Of a stretch of DNA of 42,831 nucleotides, positions 34,605-42,831 are shown one piece after another. Under the pieces are notes generated by a model. That model had not been told where the DNA came from. It made no database searches and was given only the letters and a program-made list of their open reading frames with translations. Positions within the stretch are counted from its first letter, which is position 1, and each line of letters starts with the position of its first letter. The position numbers were made by a program, and so were the translations under genes. The stretch comes from Flavobacteriales bacterium. GTDB lineage: Bacteria; Bacteroidota; Bacteroidia; Flavobacteriales_E; Vicingaceae. Location: positions 1 through 42,831 of the forward strand of contig NVUQ01000089.1 in NCBI GenBank assembly GCA_002401955.1, written 5' to 3'.

Positions 34605-35056
34605 TAATTAGAAATTATGGCTACTTATAAAACATACGAAGATTTGGAAGTTTGGAAGCTATCAAGAGAGCTTTGCAAAGATATTTATAGCATAATTGAA
34701 AATACACCTTTGAAAAACAATTGGAAGTTGAGAGATCAAATAGATGGTTCTTCAGGCTCAATCATGGATAACATTGCCGAAGGGTTTGAAAGAGCTGGAA
34801 CTAAAGAGTTTATTCAGTTTTTAGGATACTCTAAAGGATCTTGTGGAGAAACACGCTCTCAACTCTACCGATGTTTTGATAGAGACTATAGTTCTGAAGA
34901 AAAGAAAAACGAATTAATCGAGAAAACTGAATCAATTTCAAAACAAATTAATGGCTTTATTAGCTACTTAAAAAAAACAAAAATTAAAGGATTTAAATTT
35001 GAAGAAGATAAAGAGGATTACTTAATTACCAATCTCTAATCATCAATTTCTAATTA
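34605..35056. repeat. 12-bp inverted repeat flanking the four-helix-bundle gene
   Basis: TAATTAGAAATT at 34605-34616, directly before the ATG, and its perfect reverse complement AATTTCTAATTA at 35045-35056, just after the stop. The two arms frame the gene exactly, as if it were a cassette placed into the suf operon. A+T-rich sequence makes chance matches easier. Confidence 0.5.
34617..35039 (+). CDS. Four helix bundle protein (23S rRNA intervening-sequence family)
   Basis: A 140-aa protein of the S23/IVP family, named for proteins encoded in intervening sequences of 23S rRNA but very common as stand-alone genes in Bacteroidota. The N-terminal TYEDLEVWKLSRELCKDIY, LRDQIDGSSGSIMDNIAEGF and FLGYSKGSCGETRSQLYR are the family signature. 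Function unknown; a nucleic-acid-binding surface has been suggested for the family. It sits between the sufA-like gene and sufB, is not a SUF component, and is flanked by inverted repeats. The C-terminus (KKTKIKGFKFEEDKED) is charged. Confidence 0.9.
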   Translation: MATYKTYEDLEVWKLSRELCKDIYSIIENTPLKNNWKLRDQIDGSSGSIMDNIAEGFERAGTKEFIQFLGYSKGSCGETRSQLYRCFDRDYSSEEKKNELIEKTESISKQINGFISYLKKTKIKGFKFEEDKEDYLITNL

Positions 35057-35060
35057 ATCA

Positions 35061-36518
35061 ATGAAAAAAATAATAGCATATACTGAAGACGAGCTTGAAA
35101 AACAGCTTAAAGAAAACCAAGAATACAAATTTGGTTTTACAACTGATATTGAGTCAGAAGTTATCCCTATTGGATTAGATGAAGACGTTGTTAGATTGAT
35201 CTCTTCAAAAAAAAATGAGCCTCAATGGCTATTAGATTTCCGATTAAAAGCATTTGCTTATTGGAAAACAATGGTTGAGAAGAAATGGGCTCATGTTGAC
35301 TATCCGAAAATAGATTTTCAATCCATTTCGTACTACGCTGCTCCAAAAGAAAAAGTTGATGTAAATTGGGAAGATGTTGATCCAGAGTTAAAAGCAACAA
35401 TGGACAAGTTAGGAATTTCTATGGATGAGCAAAAATCATTAAGTGGCGTTGCTGTTGATTTTGTAATGGATTCCGTTTCTGTAAAAACTTCTTTCAAAGA
35501 AAAATTAGGAGAACTTGGAATTATTTTCTGTTCTTTTAGCGAAGCAGTCCACGATCACCCAGAATTAGTAAAACAATATTTAGGAACAGTTGTTCCAAGT
35601 ACAGATAACTTTTATGCAGCATTAAATTCGGCAGTATTTTCTGATGGATCATTCTGCTACATTCCAAAAGGGGTGAGATGCCCAATGGAATTATCAACAT
35701 ATTTTAGAATTAACGAAGCTAATACAGGGCAGTTTGAAAGAACACTTTTAGTTGCCGATGAAGATAGCTATGTTAGTTACCTTGAAGGATGTACAGCTCC
35801 AATGAGAGACGAGAATCAATTACACGCAGCTGTTGTTGAATTAATATCTTTAGATGGTGCCGAAATAAAATATTCTACAGTACAAAACTGGTACCCTGGC
35901 AACAAAGAGGGTGTTGGTGGTATTTACAATTTTGTAACAAAAAGAGGGATTTGTCATACCGGTTCTAAAATATCGTGGACACAAGTTGAGACTGGTTCTG
36001 CAATTACATGGAAATATCCTTCTTGTATTTTAAAAGGAGATAATTCTATTGGCGAATTTTTCTCTGTTGCTGTTACAAACAATCATCAACAAGCAGATAC
36101 AGGCACCAAGATGATTCACTTAGGAAAAAACACAAAAAGTACAGTTATATCTAAAGGTATTTCTGCTGGTTTTAGCAACAATTCTTATAGAGGATTAATT
36201 CAGATAAATAAGAATGCTACAAATGCTAGAAACTTTACACAATGTGATTCTTTGTTGATGGGAGATAAATGTGGTGCACATACATTCCCTTATATCGAAG
36301 TAAAAAATAGTACTGCAAAAATAGAGCACGAAGCAACCACTTCTAAAATTGGTGAAGATCAACTATTCTATTGCAACCAAAGAGGTATTAGTACCGAAAA
36401 AGCAATTAATTTAATTGTGAATGGATATTGTAAAGATGTTCTGAATCAGCTCCCAATGGAGTTTGCTGTGGAAGCTCAAAAATTATTAGAAATTAGTTTA
36501 GAAGGAAGCGTTGGATAG
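35061..36518 (+). CDS. sufB: Fe-S cluster assembly protein SufB
   Basis: Core scaffold of the SufBCD complex, where Fe-S clusters are built. Its 485-aa length is normal. Recognisable parts: [40 protein letters not shown], and the C-terminal [19 protein letters not shown] and [20 protein letters not shown]. The Cys of DKCGAHT and the nearby Glu/His are candidates for cluster handling at the SufB-SufD interface. It starts 21 nt after the four-helix-bundle gene and is followed after 18 nt by a YHS protein. Confidence 0.96.
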   Translation: MKKIIAYTEDELEKQLKENQEYKFGFTTDIESEVIPIGLDEDVVRLISSKKNEPQWLLDFRLKAFAYWKTMVEKKWAHVDYPKIDFQSISYYAAPKEKVDVNWEDVDPELKATMDKLGISMDEQKSLSGVAVDFVMDSVSVKTSFKEKLGELGIIFCSFSEAVHDHPELVKQYLGTVVPSTDNFYAALNSAVFSDGSFCYIPKGVRCPMELSTYFRINEANTGQFERTLLVADEDSYVSYLEGCTAPMRDENQLHAAVVELISLDGAEIKYSTVQNWYPGNKEGVGGIYNFVTKRGICHTGSKISWTQVETGSAITWKYPSCILKGDNSIGEFFSVAVTNNHQQADTGTKMIHLGKNTKSTVISKGISAGFSNNSYRGLIQINKNATNARNFTQCDSLLMGDKCGAHTFPYIEVKNSTAKIEHEATTSKIGEDQLFYCNQRGISTEKAINLIVNGYCKDVLNQLPMEFAVEAQKLLEISLEGSVG

Positions 36519-36536
36519 TATATCAACTGTTAAATT

Positions 36537-36998
36537 ATGAAAATTTTATTACTACCATTAATCTTTCTTTTCTCTTTCAGCTCATTTGCTCAAACTGAAG
36601 TAGTAAGAAAAAAACACTATAACACATCAGATAATATTGCTTTATCTGGTTATGACCCGATGACATATTTTGCCAAAAAACCTTTTGCTGGAAAAAAATC
36701 TATCGCTTACACTTATCTCGGAATTACTTATTATTTCGTATCAGAGAAAAGTAGAACTATATTTAAAACCAACCCCAGCAAGTATGAACCCGCATATGGT
36801 GGTTGGTGTGCGTATGCCCTTGCAAAAAAGAAACCTGAAAAAATGGAAGCTGATCCCGAGACTTATAAAATTGTAGACGACAAACTGTATGTTTTTTATA
36901 ACAGTTTTGGAATTAACACCGTTAAAAAATGGAATAAAGATGAGGAAAAATCTAAAGCCTCAGCAGATAAAAATTGGAATATTATAATAACAGACTAA
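36537..36998 (+). CDS. Secreted YHS-domain protein
   Basis: A 153-aa protein with a signal peptide (MKILLLPLIFLFSFSSFAQ). The mature part fits the YHS-domain layout: IALSGYDPMTYFAKK, a YTYLGITYYFVS strand, FKTNPSKYEPAYGGWCAYA, and a final DDKLYVFYNS. YHS domains often bind metals; the Cys in GWCAYA is a candidate ligand. An exported protein inside the cytosolic suf cluster is unusual and might link extracytoplasmic metal handling to Fe-S assembly, but this is inference. sufC begins 5 nt after its stop. Confidence 0.85.
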   Translation: MKILLLPLIFLFSFSSFAQTEVVRKKHYNTSDNIALSGYDPMTYFAKKPFAGKKSIAYTYLGITYYFVSEKSRTIFKTNPSKYEPAYGGWCAYALAKKKPEKMEADPETYKIVDDKLYVFYNSFGINTVKKWNKDEEKSKASADKNWNIIITD

Positions 36999-37003
36999 GA
37001 ACA

Positions 37004-37759
37004 ATGTTAAGTATTAAAAATTTACACGCAAACATAGAAGGAAAAGAAATTCTTAAAGGAATTAATTTAGAAATTAAAGCTGGTGAAATTCATGCTATTA
37101 TGGGACCAAATGGCTCTGGAAAGAGCACTTTTGCGGCTGTTTTAGCAGGTAGAGAAGAATATGAAATTACAGAAGGATCTGTTGATTTTGAAGGAAATGA
37201 TCTACTTGATTTAAACCCTGAAGATAGAGCAAGAGAAGGCCTATTTTTAGCTTTTCAATACCCTATAGAAATTCCTGGGGTAAGTAATGTTAATTTCTTA
37301 AAAACAGCTATTAACGAAACTAGAGCTTATAAAAATAAAGATGCCATTACAGCAAAAGATTTTTTAGCATTAGTTAAAGAAAAATCTGCTTTAGTTGAAT
37401 TGGATTCAAAATTAGCAAGCCGATCAGTTAATGAAGGGTTTTCTGGTGGTGAAAAAAAGAGAAATGAAATTTTCCAAATGGCAATGTTAGATCCAAAATT
37501 GGCCATCTTAGATGAAACTGATTCAGGGTTAGATATTGATGCCTTGCGAATTGTAGCAAATGGAGTTAACACCTTAAAGTCTCCTGATAACGCAACAATC
37601 GTAATTACACATTACCAAAGGTTATTAGACTACATTATTCCTGACTTTGTACACGTACTTTACAATGGTAAAATTGTAAAAACTGGAGGAAAAGAATTGG
37701 CTTTAGAATTAGAAGAAAAAGGCTACGATTGGATAAAAACTGAAAATGTTGAATTATAA
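37004..37759 (+). CDS. sufC: Fe-S cluster assembly ATPase SufC
   Basis: ABC-type ATPase that drives conformational change in SufBCD. I start at the ATG at 37004 (MLSIKNLHANIEGKEIL), giving 251 aa; the frame extends ten codons upstream into the YHS gene without likely sequence. Walker A GPNGSGKST is at 34-42. The signature region reads FSGGEKKRNEIFQMA and Walker B LAILDETDSGLDIDAL, the SufC version with ETDSGLD. The switch His is in ITHYQRLL. Confidence 0.96.
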   Translation: MLSIKNLHANIEGKEILKGINLEIKAGEIHAIMGPNGSGKSTFAAVLAGREEYEITEGSVDFEGNDLLDLNPEDRAREGLFLAFQYPIEIPGVSNVNFLKTAINETRAYKNKDAITAKDFLALVKEKSALVELDSKLASRSVNEGFSGGEKKRNEIFQMAMLDPKLAILDETDSGLDIDALRIVANGVNTLKSPDNATIVITHYQRLLDYIIPDFVHVLYNGKIVKTGGKELALELEEKGYDWIKTENVEL

Positions 37760-37820
37760 ATGATGAATGCTTAATTCGCTTTATTTAAAATTCGCAACTT
37801 AAAATTTAACATTTCTAACA

Positions 37821-39122
37821 ATGATTAAAGAACTTACAAAAAAGGATATGCTCATAGAAAGTCTAAACGAATTAGATTTTTCTAATGAGCCTCAATTTGC
37901 CCTAGATTTAAGAGCCAATGCAAAAAGTGCTTTAGAGAATTTAGAATTTCCTACTTCAAAAACGGAGTATTGGAAATATACTCGTATTGGTAAAATTATC
38001 AATAGAACTTATGGAATTCAGCACGAACCATCTAATTCTAACATCGATATTTCAAGCTATTTGATTCCTGAATTGGATGCAAACATCATCGTATTGGTTA
38101 ACGGCTTTTATAGAGAAGATCTATCTAAAATAGAAACTGAAAATGGCATCAAAATAAGCTCTTTAAAAAGTGTAATTAGCCAATCAGATTCTTTTATTAA
38201 AGATCATTTAGGGGAAATCGCTAAAGTAGAAAACGAACTCTTTATCGCTTTAAATACGCTGTGTTTTACAGATGGTGTTTATATCGATTTAGATAAAAAT
38301 GCTGTAATTGAAAAACCAATTCACATCATTAACATTACGAACAGTAATAACCTTATCTCCAACACAAGAACTATTGTAAAGGCACACGATAATTCTTCTG
38401 TAAAGATTCTAGAATCCTTTGTTAATCTTCAAGGAAACGAAAGTTTTACGAATAATGTTTCTGAAATATTCATGAACCCTAATTCTCAGGTTGAGTACAA
38501 TAAAATTCAGAATAAAGAAGGCGAAAGCTATCAGATTTCTACAGAACAAGTTTACCAACGTAAGGACAGTAACTTTACAATCAATACAATTACACTTCAA
38601 GGAACTTTAGTTAGAAATAACCTAAACATAGAAGTTCAAGGAGAGGGTTGTGAAACTAACTTGAACGGAATTTATTTAGGAAAAGATAAAAACCACATCG
38701 ACAATCACACAATTGTTGATCATATAAAACCGAATTGTAATTCCAATGAAGTTTACAAGGGAGTTTTAGATGATAATTCTGTTGGTGTTTTTAACGGAAA
38801 AGTGTTTGTGAGACCTGATGCTCAAAAAACTAACGCTTACCAACAAAACAACAATATTTTATTAAATGATAATGCTGTAATCAATTCAAAACCTGAATTA
38901 GAAATTTATGCAAATGATGTGAAATGCAGTCATGGATCTACAACAGGACAATTAGATAAGGAAGCCATTTTTTACCTCCAAGCTCGTGGTGTAAGTAAAA
39001 AAACCGCAACCAACATGATGATTAATGCTTTTGTTAAAGATGCTACGGATAATATTAGTATTCCTGCTCTTAAAAATTACATCGATACAAAAATTGATAC
39101 TCGCTTTGGAAACAAAAACTGA
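37821..39122 (+). CDS. sufD: Fe-S cluster assembly protein SufD
   Basis: Partner of SufB in the SufBC2D scaffold, involved in iron entry. At 433 aa it is typical. Family features: FPTSKTEYWKYTRIGKI near the front, the beta-helix core, and ANDVKCSHGSTTGQLDKEAI near residue 375, with the conserved Cys-Ser-His that faces SufB. ARGVSKKTATNMMINAF closes the domain. The gap from sufC is 61 nt, the longest inside the operon, but no promoter box was noticed. Confidence 0.95.
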   Translation: MIKELTKKDMLIESLNELDFSNEPQFALDLRANAKSALENLEFPTSKTEYWKYTRIGKIINRTYGIQHEPSNSNIDISSYLIPELDANIIVLVNGFYREDLSKIETENGIKISSLKSVISQSDSFIKDHLGEIAKVENELFIALNTLCFTDGVYIDLDKNAVIEKPIHIINITNSNNLISNTRTIVKAHDNSSVKILESFVNLQGNESFTNNVSEIFMNPNSQVEYNKIQNKEGESYQISTEQVYQRKDSNFTINTITLQGTLVRNNLNIEVQGEGCETNLNGIYLGKDKNHIDNHTIVDHIKPNCNSNEVYKGVLDDNSVGVFNGKVFVRPDAQKTNAYQQNNNILLNDNAVINSKPELEIYANDVKCSHGSTTGQLDKEAIFYLQARGVSKKTATNMMINAFVKDATDNISIPALKNYIDTKIDTRFGNKN

Positions 39123-40341
39123 CATACTCAACATAGAAAAAATCAGAAAAGATTTTCCAATACTTTCTCGTGAAGTAAATGGAAAACCATTGATTTATTT
39201 AGATAGTGGAGCTTCATCGCAAAAACCTCAACAAGTTATTGATGTTATTTCTCATTATTATGAGCATGAACACAGCAATATTCATAGAGGTATCCATACA
39301 CTAAGTCAGGAAGCAACAACTGCTTATGAAGACTCAAGAAAGACTGTGCAAGCATTTATTAATGCAAAACACGATCATGAAGTAATTTTTACTGCAGGAA
39401 CTACAGAAAGCATCAATTTAGTTGCTTCAAGTTTTGGGAAAAAGTTTTTAGAAAAAGGAGATGAAATTATCATTTCTACCATGGAACACCATTCAAACAT
39501 TGTGCCTTGGCAAATGATTTGTGAGGAAAAAGGTGCTATTTTAAAAGTTGTTCCTATCAATGATAAAGGTGAATTCTTAATGGAAGAGTTCGAACAACTA
39601 CTTTCAAAAAAAACCAAATTAGTTGCTATTACTCACATTTCAAATACTTTAGGAACAATCAATCCTGTAAAAGAAATTATAGTAAAAGCACACCAAAATG
39701 GCACTTTAGTTTTAATTGATGGTGCTCAAGCAGTTCCTCACAAAAAAGTAGATGTTCAAGACTTAGATTGCGATTTTTATGCTTTTTCAGGACACAAAAT
39801 GTTTGGACCAACTGGAGTTGGAATTCTTTACGGAAAAGAAAGTATATTAAATGATTTACCTCCTTATCAAGGTGGTGGAGATATGATTAAGACAGTTACA
39901 TTCGAAAAAACGACCTACAACTGTTTACCACACAAACTAGAGGCAGGAACTCCAAATATTGTTGGTGGAATTGGATTGGCTGCAGCTATCAATTATATGA
40001 ATGCAATCGGTATTGATAAAATTGAAGCTTACGAGCATGAGTTACTGATTTATGCTACAGAACAAATCAAACAAATTGAGGGAGTAAGAATTGTTGGAGA
40101 AGCCGCAAATAAAGCAAGTGTTTTATCCTTTTTAGTTGAAGGAACTCACCCTTCGGATATTGGTATGATAATCGACAAATTAGGAATTGCTATAAGAACA
40201 GGACATCATTGTACTGAGCCTTTAATGAACAGGTTTGAAATTCTTGGAACAGCAAGAGCTTCTTTCGCTTTTTACAATACAATTGAAGAAATAGATATTT
40301 TTATTACGGCTCTTAAAAAAGCAATTAAAATGTTAGTGTAA
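39106..40341 (+). CDS. sufS: Cysteine desulfurase SufS
   Basis: PLP enzyme that removes sulfur from cysteine and passes it to SufE. The best start is TTG at 39106, which overlaps the sufD end by 17 nt and gives METKTDILNIEKIRKDFPIL, 411 aa, the expected length. The frame is open further upstream only as a shadow of sufD, and there is no suitable ATG. The PLP Lys is in FYAFSGHKMFGPTGVG. The persulfide Cys is in AIRTGHHCTEPLMNRF, where the H-C in a short loop marks the type II (SufS) desulfurases. Confidence 0.95.
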   Translation: METKTDILNIEKIRKDFPILSREVNGKPLIYLDSGASSQKPQQVIDVISHYYEHEHSNIHRGIHTLSQEATTAYEDSRKTVQAFINAKHDHEVIFTAGTTESINLVASSFGKKFLEKGDEIIISTMEHHSNIVPWQMICEEKGAILKVVPINDKGEFLMEEFEQLLSKKTKLVAITHISNTLGTINPVKEIIVKAHQNGTLVLIDGAQAVPHKKVDVQDLDCDFYAFSGHKMFGPTGVGILYGKESILNDLPPYQGGGDMIKTVTFEKTTYNCLPHKLEAGTPNIVGGIGLAAAINYMNAIGIDKIEAYEHELLIYATEQIKQIEGVRIVGEAANKASVLSFLVEGTHPSDIGMIIDKLGIAIRTGHHCTEPLMNRFEILGTARASFAFYNTIEEIDIFITALKKAIKMLV

Positions 40342-40760
40342 TGACTATCAAAGAAGCACAAAATGAAATTATTGATGAATTTTCTCTATTTGATGAGTGG
40401 ATGGATAAATACGAACACCTTATTGAATTAGGAAAAGATTTACCATTGATTGAAGAAAAGTATAAGGTAGAAGAAAATTTAATAAAAGGCTGTCAATCGA
40501 GAGTTTGGCTTCATGCTAATTTAATAGACAACAAAATTATTTTTACTGCTGATAGCGATGCAATAATTACAAAAGGTATAGTTGGAATGGTTATAAGAGT
40601 ATTCTCTAATCATACACCTAAAGAAATTGCTGAATCAGAGTTGTTTTTTATTGATCAGATAGGATTAAAAGAACATTTATCACCAACTCGTAGCAACGGA
40701 TTATTAGCTATGGTAAAACAAATTAAAATGTATTCAATTGCATTTCAAGCAAAAGCATAA
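40341..40760 (+). CDS. sufE: Sulfur acceptor protein SufE
   Basis: A 139-aa protein that takes persulfide sulfur from SufS and delivers it to SufB. The acceptor is Cys51 in LIKGCQSRVWL. The start overlaps the sufS stop as TAATG, so translation is coupled. FIDQIGLKEHLSPTRSNGL is the usual C-terminal family motif. Confidence 0.94.
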   Translation: MTIKEAQNEIIDEFSLFDEWMDKYEHLIELGKDLPLIEEKYKVEENLIKGCQSRVWLHANLIDNKIIFTADSDAIITKGIVGMVIRVFSNHTPKEIAESELFFIDQIGLKEHLSPTRSNGLLAMVKQIKMYSIAFQAKA

Positions 40761-41105
40761 ATGATGGAAGAAAACACAGAACACAGAAAAGAAATCTCTA
40801 AAAAAGAAGTTGAAGAGCTGATTATTCAAACGCTTAAAACAGTTTACGACCCTGAAATTCCTGTTGATGTTTATGAAATGGGGTTAATTTATGAAATTAA
40901 TATTGACGATGATTTTAATGTAGAAATTGTAATGACATTAACTTCTCCTTCCTGTCCAGTTGCAGAAAGTATGCCTGAAGAAGTACGACAAAAAATAGAA
41001 GATATGTGGAGTGTTAAATCTGCTACCGTAGAAATGGCGTGGGAACCAACCTGGGATAAAGATATGATGAGCGAAGAAGCAAAATTAGAGCTTGGATTTA
41101 TGTAA
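40761..41105 (+). CDS. sufT: SufT / MIP18 (DUF59) family Fe-S protein
   Basis: A 114-aa protein of the DUF59 family. Key motifs are VYDPEIPVDVYEMGLIYEI and MTLTSPSCPVAESMPEEV, the latter with the conserved Cys used in cluster transfer. In other bacteria SufT helps load Fe-S clusters on target proteins. It begins directly after the sufE stop with two ATG codons in a row. It ends the suf operon; no T-tract terminator is seen after it. Confidence 0.9.
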   Translation: MMEENTEHRKEISKKEVEELIIQTLKTVYDPEIPVDVYEMGLIYEINIDDDFNVEIVMTLTSPSCPVAESMPEEVRQKIEDMWSVKSATVEMAWEPTWDKDMMSEEAKLELGFM

Positions 41106-41207
41106 ATGAATCATTTTTAACTCAATGCAGATACACGCTGTATAAAATACAACCCTTTTATAAAAAATATCTTACTAGCATTTTTCCCTTTGCACATGCA
41201 ACCCTAA

Positions 41208-41223
41208 TACGTATATATACGTA
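41208..41223. promoter_or_regulatory. Perfect 16-bp palindrome upstream of the adhesin gene
   Basis: TACGTATATATACGTA is its own reverse complement. It lies about 90 nt upstream of the adhesin-like gene's ATG and 100 nt after sufT. It may be an operator for either a repressor or activator of the adhesin, or a chance A+T-rich palindrome. Confidence 0.4.
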
Positions 41224-41312
41224 CTTAATAAATACTATGCTTTTTTTGACAACCTATTAGTGCAAAAAGATTGCTAGACACAATGAATAGACTGTCTAAT
41301 TACTTATTAAGT

Positions 41313-42831
41313 ATGAAAAATGTAATACTTCTATTGATAGGGTTCCTTATCCTTATTCCCCAATTATCTAGCCAAACAACCATATGTCAAAGAATATCAT
41401 CAAGCATAGACGATGTTGAAGAAAATGGAAATAATGGCTCTATTTACACTAATAGTTCAGATATTGAACTAACTTATGATGATTTTTCTAACCAAGGCAA
41501 TCAAATTATTGGTTTAAGATATCCTTCATTACTCATCCCTCAAGGAGCTACTATTACAAATGCATACCTACAGTTTACAGTAGACGAAACAAACTCTGGC
41601 ACTTGTAACTTATCCATTAAGGGGGAAGATGCTGATAATTCTTCTGCTTTTACTACCACCACAAATAATGTATCAAACAGGAATACTACGAATGCTTCCA
41701 TCAATTGGTCTCCTTCAAATTGGACAACCACCGGAGAGAATGGACCCAATCAAAAAACCCCTGATTTAAAAACTATTATTCAAGAAATTGTTGACAGAAC
41801 TGGATACAGCTCAGGAAATGCAATTAGCTTGATTATTACTGGATCAGGAGAAAGAACTGCAGAGTCTTATGACGGAGACCCTTCAAATGCAGCCCAGCTA
41901 TGCGTGACATACGTAAGTGCCGAGGTAAATATTTGTGCTCAAATCTCATCAAGTTTAGATGATGTTGAAGAAAATGGAAATAATGGCTCTATTTACACAA
42001 ACAGCTCAGATATTGAACTAGTTAACGATGGATCAAGAGGTGATCAAGTTATTGGTTTAAGGTATCCTGCACTACTCATTCCCCAAGGATCTACTATTAT
42101 AAATGCATACCTACAGTTTACAGTAGACGAAACAAACTCTGGAGCATGTAACTTATCCATTAAAGGGGAAGATGCTGATAATTCTTCTGCTTTTACTACC
42201 ACCACAAATAATGTATCAAACAGAAATACTACAAATGCTTCCGTAAGTTGGTCTCCATCAAATTGGACAACCACTGGAGAGAATGGACCCAATCAAAAAA
42301 CCCCTGATTTAAAAACTATTATTCAAGAAATTGTTGACAGAAACGGATACAGCTCAGGAAATGCAATTAGCTTGATTATTACTGGGTCAGGAGAAAGAAC
42401 TGCAGAGTCTTATGACGGAAACCCTTCTAGTGCAGCTAAACTTTGTATAAAATATGAACTTCCAGAATTAACTTGGACAGCTGGTGCTGCTGCTAACAAA
42501 ACAGATTGGTTTGATGGAAGCAACTGGTCTAAAGGAACTATACCAATCATAGGAAACAGTGTTATTATACCAACAAACCCTTCTGGAGGAAACTTTTTCC
42601 CAAATATTAATGCAGCTAGTGCTGAATGTAATAACCTTACCATACAAACAGGTGCAAATGTAACAATTAGCACTTCTAATTCTTTAGATGTTTATGCGAT
42701 ATGGGATAACAACGGAACATTTACAGCCAATAAAAGTACAGTTAACTTTATTGGTTCAGCTACTCAATCAATAACTGCAACAGCAACTCAATCATTTTAT
42801 AACATAACATTAAATAATAATAGTGGTTTAG
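41313..42831 (+). CDS. Secreted adhesin-like repeat protein, partial at 3' end
   Basis: The frame is open from the ATG at 41313 to the window end (506 codons); an ATG ten codons upstream is also in frame. The signal peptide is MKNVILLLIGFLILI, then PQLSSQ. Two nearly identical 183-residue repeats follow, each with SSS.DDVEENGNNGSIY, LRYP.LLIPQGATI-like, AYLQFTVDETNSG, TPDLKTIIQEIVDR and SLIITGSGERTAESYDG. These resemble DNRLRE-like beta-sandwich domains of surface proteins. After the repeats, WTAGAAANKTDWFDGSNWSK begins a parallel-beta-helix-like part (VIIP, CNNLTIQTGANVTIS) common in large Bacteroidota adhesins. A C-terminal T9SS signal would be beyond the window. Carbohydrate binding or adhesion is inferred. 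Confidence 0.85.
   Translation, partial: MKNVILLLIGFLILIPQLSSQTTICQRISSSIDDVEENGNNGSIYTNSSDIELTYDDFSNQGNQIIGLRYPSLLIPQGATITNAYLQFTVDETNSGTCNLSIKGEDADNSSAFTTTTNNVSNRNTTNASINWSPSNWTTTGENGPNQKTPDLKTIIQEIVDRTGYSSGNAISLIITGSGERTAESYDGDPSNAAQLCVTYVSAEVNICAQISSSLDDVEENGNNGSIYTNSSDIELVNDGSRGDQVIGLRYPALLIPQGSTIINAYLQFTVDETNSGACNLSIKGEDADNSSAFTTTTNNVSNRNTTNASVSWSPSNWTTTGENGPNQKTPDLKTIIQEIVDRNGYSSGNAISLIITGSGERTAESYDGNPSSAAKLCIKYELPELTWTAGAAANKTDWFDGSNWSKGTIPIIGNSVIIPTNPSGGNFFPNINAASAECNNLTIQTGANVTISTSNSLDVYAIWDNNGTFTANKSTVNFIGSATQSITATATQSFYNITLNNNSGL
41385..42456 (+). repeat. Tandem 549-bp repeat inside the adhesin gene
   Basis: Unit 1 is about 41385-41933 and unit 2 is 41934-42456 (slightly shorter at its end). 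Long stretches are identical at the DNA level, including third codon positions, for example around 41570-41660 versus 42117-42210. This points to a recent duplication or ongoing gene conversion. Confidence 0.9.

Noticed and set aside
41540..42673. Three minus-strand open frames, two of them nearly identical, in the last kilobase
   Set aside because: They are antisense shadows of the plus-strand repeat protein, whose frame is open from 41313 to the window end with a signal peptide. Their similarity just mirrors the tandem repeat.

Overview
The window looks like a chromosomal segment of a marine-type Bacteroidota, most likely a member of the order Flavobacteriales. The evidence is the high A+T content, many secreted proteins ending their signal peptides in a 'Q' or a lipobox, PKD/CHU_C-type (gliding/T9SS-associated) proteins, promoters of the TTTG-N19-TAnnTTTG type, and a SUF operon in the Bacteroidota style. 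Gene calls rest on reading the translated sequence and recalling family motifs; no database search was possible.

Region 1 (1-14.1 kb) is mostly core. It holds a secreted lipase-like protein, lptB, a DUF6624-like secreted protein, and two convergent surface proteins (SPOR-ended and OmpA-ended) that appear to share an N-terminal domain. A four-gene minus-strand run follows (dxs, a DAHP synthase/chorismate mutase fusion, recJ, ompA-like). After it come a Spy-like periplasmic protein with a clear terminator, an ECF sigma factor coupled to a membrane-anchored PKD/CHU_C protein, and rsmI.

Region 2 (14.1-24.7 kb) is metabolic and accessory: a PHB-depolymerase-like esterase, an aldehyde dehydrogenase paired with a GMC (cholesterol-oxidase-like) oxidoreductase, and several lipoproteins and a small outer-membrane protein. 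Then a four-gene plus-strand run encodes an alpha/beta hydrolase, a DUF1702 protein, a flavin-dependent halogenase-like enzyme and a cyclase/formamidase-like enzyme. This run may make or modify a lipid or small secondary metabolite.

Region 3 (24.73-32.39 kb) is the most unusual part. A 79-bp stretch matching the 3' end of thiL (75/79 identical by eye) lies just after the cyclase gene, in the same orientation as the intact thiL 7.6 kb away. The DNA between the copies reads as an inserted island. It carries a regulator (DUF4242, a degenerate nucleotidyl-cyclase-like domain and an AraC DNA-binding domain), a direct-repeat operator with 21-bp period in front of a methyltransferase gene, and two closely spaced unknown genes. 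The first encodes about 1080 aa with a phage-tail-like C-terminal beta module. The second encodes a membrane-spanning protein broken by a T9 homopolymer frameshift. No integrase is visible.

Region 4 (32.3-42.8 kb) returns to core genes: thiL, a SanA/YdcF-like protein whose N-terminus is disturbed by a one-base homopolymer difference, and a suf operon (sufA-like, sufB, sufC, sufD, sufS, sufE, sufT). That operon also contains a four-helix-bundle (23S rRNA intervening-sequence family) gene flanked by 12-bp inverted repeats, and a YHS-domain gene. The window ends inside a large secreted adhesin-like gene with two nearly identical 183-residue repeats.
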